64,000 nt of DNA, from positions 9,603,697 to 9,667,696 of the forward strand of contig NC_079971.1 of the NCBI RefSeq assembly GCF_029852145.1, given 5' to 3'. The notes below the pieces were generated by a model. The model was given only the letters and a program-made list of their open reading frames with translations. It was not told the origin of the DNA and did not search any database. Source of the stretch: Microplitis mediator (lineage: Eukaryota; Arthropoda; Insecta; Hymenoptera; Braconidae). The translations under genes and the position numbers were made by a program. Below, one piece after another: positions 10,994 to 25,083 of the stretch; within the stretch, counting starts at the first letter, position 1; every line of letters begins with the position of its first letter.

Positions 10994-12105
10994 CACTGAA
11001 AAAAAATTTTTTTTCCTCCCAGGATACAAAACATTTTTATCCGAGTATTTTATTATCCAGTATAAGTTTCTTAATATTAAAAAACTGGTATTTTTCCCCT
11101 GAGAATACCTAAGTTTTTTCTAGAGCTAAAACTTAATGCTGCGTTACCATAGCAACCGCAGTGGTGGCGCCACCAATTCTCTGATTTCCCTCCAATTCCA
11201 CAGTGCTGATGTTTGTTTACACTCGAAACGTTTATGAAGTAACCGATATACTGCCAGCTTGTTTTATTATTAGCTATAATGATTTATTTTATTTTAAGCT
11301 TTTAAGTTTAACATTAAAAATTGAAAATATTATATAATATTGCGTCATTGTTTATAAAAATGAAATTTTAATTCAAATTTTCTGTTTTGACTCGGTGTAA
11401 ATTATTTCATAAAAATATATTACTTGTTTTTAGCAGAAATTTATAGTTTTTTATTATTAATACATTCTTATCTTATAATAAATTGTCATAATAGTAATTT
11501 CGTTCGTAGAAATATTGACATTAATAAGAATTTGTAAGTTTTTAATGGGTATTTAATATTTAAATTTACTGTAATGAAATTAATATAAAAATCAAGCCGT
11601 TTAATAATAGTAGATGTTTAATAATTTTTAGAATTTTTTTAACAAATAAATTATGGCAAAAAAATTGAATTGTAGAAATTAAAAAAAATTAATAGTACAA
11701 TTTTTGACAATAATTTTTCAGAAAAAATTTATTTGTTAAATATAATTAAAAAATTATCAAGTGGCTACTAACTTTATTCAAGGTAATTATAATTACATCC
11801 AAATCACTCCATTTTATAGAAATTAAATTTTCCAGTAATTTTATTATAAATACAACTTTTAAAATTAGTAGTTAATTTAATACTATTAAAAAAAGGCTCG
11901 TCGTAAAATAAACATTACTTAAATATGTGTCAACTGAGTGAGGTTAAGTCAGCCATATTTTTTATTTTGGTATTTTGCTGAGAAGGAAACCGAATTTTTT
12001 AGCAATCAGAATACTTATTAGTGTGGGAAAAAAACTTTGGTATTTTTAAAACTAGAATACCAGGTTCTTTACGGGAGGGAAAAATTTTCTAGGTGGAAAA
12101 AAAGT
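10994..12105. repeat. Probable element with CTGAAAAAAAATTTTTTTTCCTCCC ends
   Basis: Both ends carry related A/T-rich inverted sequence (TTTTTTTTCCTCCCAGG near 11005; GAGGGAAAAATTTTCTAGG near 12075), and both have sequence like TTTGGTATTTTTAAAACTAGAATACC. The middle is AT-rich with no gene. One RFX-type X-box (GTTACCATAGCAAC) lies near 11144. Boundaries are approximate. Confidence 0.4.
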
Positions 12106-12117
12106 ATATATGATTAT

Positions 12118-12811
12118 TAGGGTGCTTCATTTCGGAGCTAGATTTTTTTTTTTTAAGTGCATGTGAAAAAAACCATAGTTCAACATAAAATGTTATAGGG
12201 TCTTTTTTGTTGACAATTTTATTCTCTACAAATTATTATCAGTAAAGTTTTTTCAAATTCCGCATTGTTTTCTAGTTATTTTCATTTCAATGTCGAGCTC
12301 TTGAAATCGATCAGAACCACTTTTTTAAGAGCTTGAAATAAAAATGAAAATAACTAGAAAAAAATGCGGAATTTGAAAAAACTTTACTGAAGATAATTTG
12401 TAGAGAATAAAATTGTCAACAAAAAAGGCCCTATAACATTTCGTGATGTCTGATAGTTTCACCGGAAAAGTAAAACGATTTCCAACTTTACTTCGAGATC
12501 TAATAACTTTGAAACAGAAGGATTTATCGAAAAATGATAAGAGACCTTTTTTGTAGAGCGTTCAATTTCCTACAATAATATGTATTAGTCTTTTTGATCT
12601 ATTGATTTGTTAATGAGGTTAAATATACTTAAAGCTAATAAAAAAAATTTTCCCATGTTACTTAAATGGGAAAATCGGATTTTTCAATGAGCTAGGTCTG
12701 TAATCAACATAGAATTTTTTTCATGCGCGAAAATTTTTTTTTTGTGTTGAACTATGGTTTATTCCACATGCACTTGAAAAAAAAAATCTAGCTCCGAAAT
12801 GAAGCACCCTA
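12118..12811. mobile_element. 694-bp palindromic transposon with 8-bp TSD
   Basis: Flanked by ATGATTAT on both sides (12110-12117 and 12812-12819). Termini TAGGGTGCTTCATTTCGGAG and CTCCGAAATGAAGCACCCTA are exact inverted repeats. A second, inner inverted repeat (around 12210-12290 and 12340-12425) makes the element largely fold on itself. A diverged relative of this inner part is at about 52330-52900. No coding capacity. Confidence 0.88.
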
Positions 12812-12819
12812 ATGATTAT

Positions 12820-13040
12820 ATAGGAATTATATATGATTTATATCAACTCGGGAAAAACGAATCATATATGACTATATATGGTCATATATGATGCTCCATA
12901 TGTAAATTGGTAATATATGGCCAGATGAGACCATATGTAATCACATATGACTATATATGGCCAGATAGGAGCATATGTAGTCATATCTAACTATATATGG
13001 CCATATATTGTCGATCTACATATATGGCCATAAATTTCTC
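12820..13040. repeat. ATATATGG/CCATATAT low-complexity repeats
   Basis: A tract of GGTCATATATG and GGCCATATATG motifs with many palindromes, similar in style to the interiors of the 5S-bearing elements. No termini were resolved. Confidence 0.55.
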
Positions 13041-13174
13041 TCCATGTACATAGTGCTATATTTTAAACAAAAAAAAATTGATAAATTAGTTAAAAAAAAA
13101 TCATGACAATCAGATGTCTCATGTATTCTAATAGTCTCTGAAGTAGGTCATAATTTTTTTTCGTCGAAAAAAAA

Positions 13175-13253
13175 TCACGGCGTTGGCTGGGCTCGATCCT
13201 AGGTCCTTTAGATTCAAATTAAGGCGCGCTAACTACTGCGCTGAGTGATGAAC
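13175..13253 (-). pseudogene. tRNA-like sequence (possible SINE head)
   Basis: On the minus strand, CACTCAGCGCAGTAGTTAGC followed by GCGCCT resembles a pol III A-box/D-arm, and GGATCGAGCCCAGCC resembles a B-box/T-arm, spaced as in tRNA-derived sequences. The anticodon arm does not fold convincingly, so this is a tRNA-derived repeat, not a functional tRNA. Confidence 0.45.
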
Positions 13254-14039
13254 ATGAATTACGAGTATTTTGTATTTATTTCGATGCAGATGAATGACCA
13301 TATATGGGAATATAATACTTACGTATAAGTTAATGCAAATCTAGTGCCGTCATCTGAATGTAATTTAACAGAAAATCTTACCATCAATTTGAAGTGAAAC
13401 TCAGTCAAATAAACGTCATTGTCTGACAGTAACACCCCTAATAGCACAGTTTGCTCTAGCAAAAGTTTTCTTGAATTTTTCGTCAAATATTCGTCAACTT
13501 CGGACTATTCCGTTTTTTACGACAATTTGTATGCAACTTCCTCTACAATTTCACGTAAATTTACTACCCAAATTGAAATGCAAATTAATTCACTTCAAAA
13601 GTTGACTAGAAAAAATTTTTCATCAATTTTCAGGCAAAGTTTTACATCAATTTATTTTTAATTTTTGAAAAGTCAAAGTAGTTTTTTCCCCTTAAATTAC
13701 CCTAATAGCCAAGTTGGAGAGAAACTGACGTGAAACTACAGCCGCAACTGGACACCACATTGCCCGCAAAAGTTGATACTTCCAAAGTTGATCGACACTT
13801 TCTAAGAAACCTGCATTCCAGTTGCGGCTCCATACTGACGTCAACTTCCTCAGAAAGGGGCGGAAACTTGTAGCCAAAAGTTGCGAATGCTAAAGTTGTC
13901 GACAGCTTGTCGTCAAGTTGGTCGCAAACTAATGAATACCAACTTTTGTACGAGAAACCCTGATTATCAGGGTTGTAGTGACATTCATGTACAAATTTGC
14001 TTACCTTCTGAAATGGTAAGAATGAACATTACCGACTTT

Positions 14040-14908
<869 letters not shown>

Positions 14909-16626
14909 AAAAGTTACCTCTAAATTGAAGAAAAATTAACCGAAAATTTTTCTTTTCAATTTTTACTGTCAAATTGTCTGCAAATTCGGGCAGCAAATTT
15001 CAGGTAATTTCAAGATAAAATGGCTATTAGGGACGTGTAGTCAAATTGAATTCAAGTTTACAGACAATTTACTGTCAACTTAAAAATAACTGCTTGCTCC
15101 AACATTTTCCTTGAAGTTGGCTTTCAAATACGGCAGTAGCTTGAAGTTAACTTGTAGATAAGGAAGCTATCAGCGTTGTTAACAGTGACGTATGTTGAAA
15201 AAAATTATTTGACAATACCGACCGTTACATTGACTGTATTCAGTCGGTCAGTATTGTCAAATAGATTTTTTTCAACGTACTCTTCTAATAGCCAAGTTAG
15301 CGAGAAACTGGCGTCAAACTAACAGCCGCAACTAGACGCCAAGTTAGCAGCAAAAATTGGTATTTCCAAAGTTGATAGACACTTTCTGAGAAAATTGGTG
15401 GCAAAAGTTGGAAATTCAATAAGTTGCCCTGATAGCACGAGTTACTCGTCAAAAAGTTGGTATTCATTAGTTTGCGACAAACTTGACGACAAGTTGTCAA
15501 CATCTCTAGCTTTTGCTACTTTTGGCTACAGGTTATCGCCAACTTTCTGATAAAGTGACCGTCAACTTAATGAATTTTCAACTTTTGCCACCAAATTTCT
15601 CAGAAAGTGTCTATCAAATTTGGAAATACCAACTTTGGCGTTCAACTTGGCGACTAGTTGTGGCTGTTAGTTTGACGCCAGTTTCTCGCCAACTTGGCTA
15701 TCAGAATACAGTCAACTTCATACCCTGATAGCAACCATATCCACAAATTACCTTCAAGCTACTGCCGTATTTTGAAGCCAATTTAAAGGAACGTGTTGGA
15801 TAGCAAACGGTTACATTTAAGTTGACAGTAAATTGTCTCTAACTTGAATTCAATTTGACTACAAGTGTTACGGTCAAACAATGACGTTCAGTTGACTGAG
15901 TTTCACTTCAAATTGACGGCAAGATTTTCTGTTAAATTACATTCAGTGGACGGCAGTAAATTTGCATCAACTTGCACGCAAGTATTATCCAGTCGAGGCT
16001 TGCCAGAAACTTGTCGTTAAGTTAGCCGAAAAAGTTTTACTGCAGAATTTGCTGAGCAATTATATTTGAAGTGCGGCTATCAGAAATTGTTCAGCAAGTT
16101 CTGTAGTGTAACCCTTTCGGCTAACTTAACGACAAGTTTCTGGTAAGCCTTGGCTGGATAATACATGCGTGCAAGTTGATGCAAATCAATTGCTGTCATC
16201 TGAATGTAATTTGACAGAAGAACTTTCCGTCAATTTGAAGTGAAACTTTCAGTCAACTTAACGTCATTGTCTGACAGTAACACTCGTAGTCAAATTGAAT
16301 TTAAGTTACATACAATTTACTGTCAACTTAAAGGTAACTGCTTGCTCTCCAACACTTTTCTTTAAGTTACCTTTAGAACACAGCAGTAGCTTGTAGTTAA
16401 CTTAAGGTTAGGGTGGCTATCAGGGTTGTGGCACCCATCCCAGCACGGCACAAATGTTAGACTTTCTGCCGCGAAATTGATGCCGGAATACGTACTTGCG
16501 ACCGAGGTATGATGATAATAGATATACATTTTATAAATAAAAATTTTAATAGATGTACTTATTTATGTAAGTTTTATTTTTCCACTAGCATAGTAAATAA
16601 ATATATATATAATTACATCTCTGATA

Positions 16627-17072
16627 CAATCAGCGGCGGGTATTCATATCGTACCCGGTTACAAGCGTGCCTTTTACTTCTCCACTTTTAGTACTCTACC
16701 AACATACAACTCTCTTAAATAGATTCCTATGCAAAAATATCAATACTAAATATATTTATGTTGCAAAATAATTCTATGTAAAATTATCTCTGTGTAAACT
16801 TATTCTATTAAGTATAAATATATGTGAAAATAATTAATGTCCAAAATATCTCTATATTATATATCTCTATGAAAATTAAGTCTCTACAAAATTTACTATA
16901 ATATGACAGAATTAGGTGTTAACATATTTATATTATGGAATTTCTCCATAACTATACAACTCTCCTTAATATTTCTCTATTCTGCATATCTCTATGACAC
17001 AACAATTCTATGAAAAAATTTTTCTATTTAAAAATTTTTCTATGTTGACCAAAGTCAGTTTAAACATTTCTC
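16627..17072. mobile_element. Palindromic transposon A, copy 1, left part
   Basis: Starts CAATCAGCGGCGGGTATTCA and runs into short TCTCTATG motifs. It is broken at 17072 after CATTTCTC by the 14.5-kb transposon and resumes at 31539. Left plus right parts total about 1.24 kb, matching the second copy (55322-62158) once its insertions are removed. Confidence 0.88.
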
Positions 17073-17736
17073 AGCTCCACTTACTTAGCCCCTCATTATA
17101 AACCGATCCGATTTATTTTAATTGGAATCGTTTGTTGGTCGTTTGTCGGTCAATGTTGGTCTATTATAATTGTTTGTCGGGTAATTGTTTATTTATAAAA
17201 AAATAAATAAAATTTAGCCTATATTTTTTTTTATTTACCCCCTCTACTTCGATATTTTACAAATTTTTTTATTCCAATTGTTAGAAAATCGTTTGTCGGT
17301 GATTGCCGGTTCATTTGAATTATTGATACAGTAGTATTAATTGACTAATTTTATTATAAACAATCGATGCTAATTGTAAGGATATTATATTTCATACATC
17401 TAACAACATTGTGGCGCTGCCTGTCAATACCTTAGATTAATTGGCAATAATTTGAACATCGGGTTTTTAATCAATCGAAACAAATAATTATTTCTTAAAT
17501 TTATTTTTAATCCAAAAATTTATTATCATTATCATAAAAAAAAAAATTTATTTCTGTCGAAGACCCTTATAATAGCCATGCTAGATTTTTAATTAAATTT
17601 TTATTACAAATAAATTTATTATTTCGTTTATTTTTTTACTGTTAATTACAATTTACGTTTTTGAAAAGTAGTTTATTCAAACCGAGTAATTGAAATTACT
17701 TACAAATTATCATATTATTTCTATGTCCATTAATTT
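17073..17736 (+). repeat. 664-bp terminal inverted repeat, left
   Basis: Inverted match of 30875-31538. Similarity ends abruptly after TGTCCATTAATTT. Contains subterminal CGTTTGTCGG/TTTGTTGGTCG repeats, which could be transposase-binding sites, by analogy with other long-TIR elements. Confidence 0.92.
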
Positions 17737-18137
17737 ATTTTTTATATATTTACAATAAGAAAAATCTTTAAAACAGTGAATTATAAGTCAAATGACTTTT
17801 GAGTTCTGCAATTTATGACGCGCACAAAATTAAAAAACTAACAATTACAGTAAGACTTTTTTCTCAGTATTATAAATTTTTTTTTTTTTTTGATAATTAA
17901 TTTACACAAGTTTAATTATTACCGTTAATGATTTCTGTTTGTAGGCTTCACACAAAAAAATTCTTTGTTCATTTTATTCAAATCTTTACCTAAGATAAAT
18001 ACAACCATATAAAGGATATCCTTACGGTAGTCCAGCTTAGCTTATAGGAATATTCATCTGTCCTTTTATTCATATACACGTGTCAATAGATGATACACAT
18101 AGACATCCAGATACCCTCGATTCTATTGAAATTACTT
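17737..18137. other. AT-rich transposon interior, nothing identified
   Basis: Between the left TIR and the first internal MITE. No gene, RNA or clear repeat seen. Confidence 0.4.
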
Positions 18138-18289
18138 CCCTGCTTAAAAAATCCGATAGATTCTTATAGCTGTATGTATAAGACCCTATACTTAACTATA
18201 GCACTTCTCATAGAACTCATCCATTCTTATAAAATCTCTATGGGAATTTATGAGAATCTATTGGATCCTATGACATTTTCTAAACAGGG
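18138..18289. mobile_element. 152-bp MITE, CCCTGCTTAAAAAATC termini
   Basis: Nearly the same sequence as 40421-40574. Ends CCCTGCTTAAAAAATCCGAT and CATTTTCTAAACAGGG, flanked by TT on both sides. The interior (TTCTTATAGCTGTATGTATAA) is palindrome-prone. The short frame through it is repeat-derived. Confidence 0.75.
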
Positions 18290-18301
18290 TTGTGCAGATA
18301 C

Positions 18302-18750
18302 CTAGTTCCCTGTATGAATTTCCCATGTAGAAATCCAGGTACTCATCGTTTCCTACATAGATTCTTACATAAATCCATACACTCATATATTAATTCTTAT
18401 GGAATTATTACATAAATCCATACTTTCCTATATGGATCCCTATAGGTTCCCTTGTAATCCTACATGGATTTTTTTGATAGGGCACTTATATAGAAACCCA
18501 AACTCCTATATGAATTTCCCACAAAAAATCCATATATCCAAGTTCTTATCTCAAGTTCTTATATGGAAATGCAGGTATCCAGTTTTCTATGTGGGTTTCC
18601 CATATGGGAATCCAGATACCCATTGATTCTTATATAAATTCATACACCCCTAGATTAATTCCCGTGGATTCTTACATAAATCCATATACTTTCCTATGTG
18701 GTTTCATATTGGTACCTATACAAACCCACATGGGTTTTTTTGATAGGGAA
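18302..18750. repeat. Two diverged copies of a CCATATAGG-rich repeat
   Basis: Two segments (about 18302-18484 and 18560-18748), each with TTTCCCATGTAG/ATAAATCCATAC motifs and each ending CATGGATTTTTTTGATAGGG or a close variant. Their frames encode only repetitive, proline- and tyrosine-rich peptides. Confidence 0.55.
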
Positions 18751-19071
18751 AGCAGAACAGCAATAGCTAGTCAAAGAAGTATTGAGAGGTCCTACTATGG
18801 AGATTTATATATGTTAGTCAAAGCAGTCGAAAAAAAATAATAAACAATGCAGAATCGTAGACGATGAACACAGTGGATGCGCTGAATAAAATGAGTATTA
18901 ATGCAATTTAAATTATTTTTCTACAAGTATATAAAATGAAAATGATTAATTCACTAAGTTAAGTTACAGTACACTGCGGTAGAATGCACAGGAGTGTATC
19001 ATAAAACTGTACATTTGAAAACTCACAATAAATAAATATAAACGTAAATGAAACAATATATTGCATTAAAC

Positions 19072-19077
19072 TTTATT
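19072..19077 (-). terminator. Polyadenylation signal AATAAA for the transposase gene
   Basis: Minus-strand AATAAA about 90 nt beyond the stop codon at 19164. Plausible position; not experimentally supported here. Confidence 0.45.
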
Positions 19078-19163
19078 TATATATTAATACATAATATTTG
19101 TATAAATAATGTTTACATTATAACTATTTATATATTTACTGACTACATGAGACATCTTTTTTT

Positions 19164-22100
19164 TTAACTTATTGTGTATATTGCACCCAAAGGTTCGATT
19201 ACTGTAGTAGAGTCCACAATTACAATTATATTTGAGTAACCATTGTATAATTCCCAAGTACCATTTATTCTTAAGCAATATGAGACGGGAAGATTATTGT
19301 TCTGTGCTATAATTCCTGCTAATCTGGAAGAACAAATTAAATAAAACTTGAATATTAAATTCAACGTAGAAAAATAAACCATGAGAAATCAGCTTACCGG
19401 TATTCCTGTACTTCTTCTCCAAAAGTCAATTTTTTTGGTATATCTCGAATTTTGCATTCCATATTTTTATGATATCGATTAATTATCTCTAAATTAATAA
19501 ATAAATGATAATTAGGATACACAGTAACGGAACATAATTTAGAACAATTTTCTTGACGACATTTTACTTTTTTGAGATGTTTATAGTATTTAACTGCCTC
19601 ATTAAGTACTTTGAAACCATTTTTTATGATTAATTTGGTATCAACTTTCAGAACTGGTGTAAAAAATGACGAACATCCACAAGATTTACATATATATACG
19701 TTAAGCAAGCTAGCTTGATCTGTCAAGCAAGTTTCCCATGTGTTGAAAATAGTTTCTCGTATATCTATTGTATATGTGAAAACATTATTAAGAAATTTTG
19801 TTGAAATTTTTGAAAAATACAATGATTTTAATAACAAAGCTCTCTTAGTGTAAATTTCTGTACACGATTTCAAATTTATAAAATCGATTATGAATTTAAA
19901 AGTTTCATTGCTTGAATCTTTGAGAAAATTCATATACCTCGGAATGTCTAATGCACTGCAACTTAAGATGTGTACTATGCAATCAAAATTATACGTATCT
20001 GACAGATGAAAAATTTTTTTATCTATAATGATTCCAGACATACTATTTCCACCTTGAAGCATCAAAACTGATTGATATTCCAAGGATGTACTATTCTTAA
20101 TGCTATCTATAATTTGGCTTTCGACAAAACTATTTTCCTCAATCGAGTCAAATGAACCGTCAAAATAAACCTTATTATTTAGTTCTTTATTACGCCAATT
20201 GTCTCTTGAATTAGTATCAGAGTCATCAAGAGGGTCTGTTATTGGTAGTTTCGAAGCCACATCATGTTTAAGTGATTCAGGTTCATCATTGGTAAGATTA
20301 ACAAGCTCTTTCGTTAGGGTATAATTTCGAGTAGAATTCTCATGATTATGATTATTTTTTGAAAATATTTTGGTATATATAACAGCTTGAGGTTCTATCG
20401 ATGTGTGAGATTTTACACACTCTATTTTCTGTTGAAGACCATCACACTTATCCCAGCGATTATTAATACGTCGACAGTATGAGATGAAATGTCCTGGTAA
20501 CATAGCTATAACACCAGATAATTGATACTGATCATCACCCAAGTTAAGATTTATTGGAAAATCTACCAACCGTCCAGGAATACTGTGAGATGCTTCAACA
20601 TTGGCTCGGACATCTAACTCTATAAAAATTTGAGTATTATAAATATTTAATCTGGTGTTACAATAAGAAGAACATGTTTTTATACACAACTTCTGTGTCC
20701 ATTCATTATTTAACCCTTCTTGTAGGGCATGATAGCCATTTTTTCGTATGATATCGTGATTAACTTGTAATATTATTATAGGTGAAGTGTATATATGACA
20801 GTTTGGACAGGTATGTGTTAACCATCCACTTGGCACATCATTAAAACATTGTTTATATATAGTACTCACGCAATCATATAAGTCAATTTGATTTGACTTG
20901 ATCATTTCTTTAATTTTATGGCTGAACAGGTCTTCAAGAAGTACGATTCTATTTTTATACGTCGTAGCAGACAGCTCATTTTCAACGAAAAATTTCACAA
21001 ATTTTAATACTTTATTTTTAGATTCGTCAATAAAAGCCATGTATTGTGGATTATCCATTGCACTAGAAGATAAAATCTGGATAATCGAATCAAATCCACA
21101 GGTGTTAGTAGCAAAGTAATATGATCCTCTTATATTAACAGGATTTCGTATATAATTCCCATTTTTTAGTAATGGCAAGTTTTGTACGTTTGTTGTAAAA
21201 GCATTTCGTTGTTGGATCTGTGAATTTGATTTAAAATATTTACCACGTGGTTTTCTTAATTCTAATGTTGGCTTATGATTTTCATTCGATTTTAGAGTGT
21301 TTTCATTAGTATCCTTTAGTTTTGTACAGCTTATTACTATTTTTTTTTGTTTTGGTGAACTATCAGTTATTATAATACGGGCTTTTGGTTTATCTTCTGC
21401 AGTCCCAATTCGATCACTACTAGTACTTTTTATACCATAAGTATCAATAGTTTTAATATCATCAAAACCAGCATCTTCTGTATCAAGTGGGTTAAAACTG
21501 AATGTTTCTTCTTCAACTTGTGGTTCTGCGTCAATATTTTTACGGTTTACAATAATTTTTTGTGTTTTAGGTTGTGGACTAGGATATGGGCCATCATTTT
21601 GATTAAAAACTTTCAAATTCGATGTAAACACGGCGGCATTACCAATATAGTAGTTAAGAATAAGTTTTACAAGCTTATCTAATCGTAATGGTAATGAATA
21701 ATTTCTCAGTACTATATGCTTAATGATATTAAAATGCCCTTCCACAAAAGTTGTAAGTGCATGCTCTGCTATATAAGGAATACAAACGGCTGTCCATAGA
21801 GGAAATTCGTACGCGTTTAATATGAACTGATCAATAAAATCCTCAAAAAAAAATGAATTGGGTTCTTCTCCAACACTGAGTGTGATCAAAGCATCATCTC
21901 GTAGATTGTGTATAAAATTTCTTACACGACTGTTGGTCTTATTGAAATTAGTGTCAGGTCCACAGTTATTTTCAATAGTTTCTTCGTTTTCTCTTTGTTT
22001 TTCTTCTACATTTTTGCTATTTATATTAGTTGAATTTTCACAATCATCAAAATTAATATCAAAATTGCGGTTTTTTATAAGTTCTTCGAGTTGTTTCCGA

Positions 22101-23737
22101 GCATCTAAAACAGAACTGCCATTTTTTTTTATTACCGTATCTTGAAATTCATTCAGCCCAACGATGCACATCAATCGAAAAATCTTCTCGAATTGTTCGA
22201 TTGTTTGACAATCAATTAACAGTGCAACACAATACATATAAAATTGACGCACCGATGTTAGACGCATGGACTTGAAGCAATCCCATTTTCGAATCATTAT
22301 CATAAAATGGGCTACGTCTAGTCGAAGGTACGTATGTATTGGTTCTCGACGATAATACTCATCGTCATTAATAGCATATAAAAAACAAGTCTCAACGTAT
22401 GTTTTTACGGTTTGATTATTAAATGCTAGTGATATTCCATTCATTACTGCTCGAGCAGAATCACATACAGCTTGTTTAGGTTTCGGGGCATTTTTCAACC
22501 ATTGTTTTAACCACCACCATATCACTTCTGTTTCTTGACTTTCGGTAAACATATCATGAACGGATAAAGTTTCATTGTCAAAATTGATTGTGATTGAATA
22601 TAAAAAAATATGACCAGATGAACTTCCATCTTCATGAACTAATGGCTTAGCGATACTACCAGTACCATCGACAGAGATAGATGAGACACTTTTTGTTGTC
22701 CTGCAATATTTTTTATAAGCATGCAACTGTGCTGGGGTACTAAATGAAATGTATAATTTTTTTCGTTTAACTTCATGAATGAAACCTTGAAATGGCATAG
22801 TACGATTCATATCTTCAATTGCTTTTATTAAATCTTTTCCATCTGAAGCTTTCACATCGAGTTCAGCATCCGTATATTCTTTTTTAGCTTGTGTTAAAAT
22901 TTTTTTAGAAGGAATATGAGATGGTATTCGACCTCGGGATTTTACGTTTTCTCGAACCTCACGTTTATACCAATTTGTAGCACCTTCATGGAAAACTTCT
23001 TTTCCAACGCGTTGTCTTTTAAGGCCTTTAAGTTGACGCTTTACTTGATCATGTTGATTATAAAAAGTTTCATGAGTTCTTATGGTAAAAACAACGTTAG
23101 TTTCATCCAGTGGCTTTTCATATAAATAACAAAATAGTGGATTTTTACAACTCTTACTTTTACAATATCCTTTGATGCGTAAGTAATGTTTACTCTCAGG
23201 TGAATCATAAATTTTCATATTTTTAAAGCTAAATGCACAAGGAAGTTCCGTATCTCGAAATATAGCTAAAGCAAGTATATCTGTCCAAACACCTCGACGC
23301 AAAATTGAATACTTGCGATTATCCTTATAGATAACGTCTGATGGTTGTATCATTTTCCACTCTTCACGCGTTATACAGACTTCAAACTTATCCAAGCCAG
23401 TTGTTTCTGCTTCAAATTCTAAAGTTTCATCTTCACTGTCAGTATCTACTGAATCAGTCGAATCATCTGATGTATCAGTAAGGTTAATTTGGTTTTTTGA
23501 GACAAATGGAATAAATGGAATACCCACATTACTACATGCAATTCTCATTATATCTCTTCTATTTTTTGTGACATTAGTATAAACACTTTCCGCTGACCAT
23601 TTATTATTTAATGCATCGCTCATCTGTATCCAAACATGTGAACTGTACTTAGGATACGTTCCATCCTTAAATTCATCAATAAACTTTTCAATAGTATCCG
23701 TAGCATCCGTAACAGAAACCAAAGCTACTCTAGGCAT
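19164..23737 (-). CDS. MULE-like transposase fused to two USP-like peptidase modules
   Basis: Two exons, 23737-19398 and 19323-19164, joined by a 74-nt GT-AG intron (TACCG|GTAAGC ... TTCCAG|ATTAGC), give 4,500 nt and 1,499 aa. A further 5'-UTR intron is likely (TTTTTCAG|TACG just before the ATG). Residues 1-100 include an acidic Ser/Thr/Asp stretch. Residues 192-203 have C-x4-C-x5-C as in MULE zinc modules. The catalytic core has D357 (SVDGTG), D426 (VCDSARA), a DVAHF motif at 474 and E666 (FVEGHFN). After a Lys-rich linker comes a C19-like module: C880 (TNTCGFDS), zinc cysteines 977/980/1018/1022/1026, H1083 (LPGHFISYC) and D1099. A second module (about 1245-1495) aligns with it but has Tyr1249 for Cys and no His. 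It is nuclear by inference. The frame is uninterrupted, so it may be active. Transposase identity is from motifs only. Confidence 0.9.
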
Positions 23738-24572
23738 CGTACTGAAAAATAAATATCAAGGCTATAAATTCACAAGTAAAAATATGTCACTTAAAAAATA
23801 ACCAAAAAACTTGTCTTATTGAGTTTTTTAAGTTCTAAATTATAAAACGAATTAATGATAAGAAAAGCTTACAAATGAATTAATGAAGTAAATAATCTGC
23901 AGGATATAAAAATAAAATTTCATAAATCACAAATCAAAAGACGATTTGTTAAATTTAATTTATTTTTCACTCATCAACATTAAAATTTTTTATGGTAAAT
24001 TATTTGAGCATAATAGTAACAATAAAATCCATGATCATACGCAATAATTATCAATGTATAACCCGTAACAATGATGAAGTCAATACCAGTCATTCAATTG
24101 TTTTTAGTGATTATCATGTGAGCCGTTCAATTCAAAATTTTTTTTTTCATAAAATATTTTTATTTTTTTAAATAATAATAAAATTCTAGAAAATTAATTG
24201 ATAAATAATTTATTATTCTTAATATTATTATAACTCAATTAATTATTTATTAATTTTTTTGTTATTTATACTCCAGTTAGAAAACTACTTTATCAACATT
24301 TGTAAGGTGACATAAATGTATTCGCCATAGTGGCCGGTTTTAAAAATTTAAACAAATTTCGTGAAAAGTTTTATTTTTACTTTCAATGATATATATAGAA
24401 TTAAAGATTGTGTAAATGTCAGGATATGAACACAATCTCACCTTACAATCAAATAATGATACTGAAAGTAAAATACATAAACAAATTACTTGTAAGTAGA
24501 AAAAAAAAGTATTAAACCACACAAAAATATTTTTAGAAATTCTTGACATGCATTTTCATAAATTTCTTCCTA

Positions 24573-24777
24573 CACAGAAAAAAAAAATAATTCTCGGCTG
24601 AAAGTAAATATTCTTGATTCAAGAAATTTTTTTTGAAAACCATAATTTTCTTGGATAAATTAAAAATCTAACCAAGACAAATTCACTCGACTCAAGAATA
24701 TCTTGACTTAGTTCCCAAAAACGTTTGCCTTCCAAAATATTGTCTTGACTCAAGATTAATTTTTTTTTTTTGTGTAC
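24573..24777. mobile_element. MITE with ACACAGAAAAAAAAA / TTTTTTTTTTGTGT ends
   Basis: Inverted A-rich ends enclosing motifs TCTTGATTCAAGAA and TCTTGACTCAAGAT in both orientations, so most of the unit can fold. Relatives start at 2245 and 38074. Confidence 0.6.
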
Positions 24778-25083
24778 AGTAATTTAATGTTTGCTTATAA
24801 GGAAAAAAATTATTTAATATATGCTACTTTCAGTATCATAATCAAATAATACGTCAACAATCATGATTTATATAAACTGCTCTCACCTTGCTAATTTTTA
24901 GCATCTTTATGATTAATTATGCATTAATCAACACAAATTGAAAAAAACGAAGTAGAATATCTACTACATTATGACAGGTAACATGATGTTCTTAAAACCT
25001 TATATTTCTATGGTGTTCCTGAAGTCTTTTTCGTTTTTTTTTTTTTTTTAATTTCACATAATTCCTGATATACGAATTAATTT

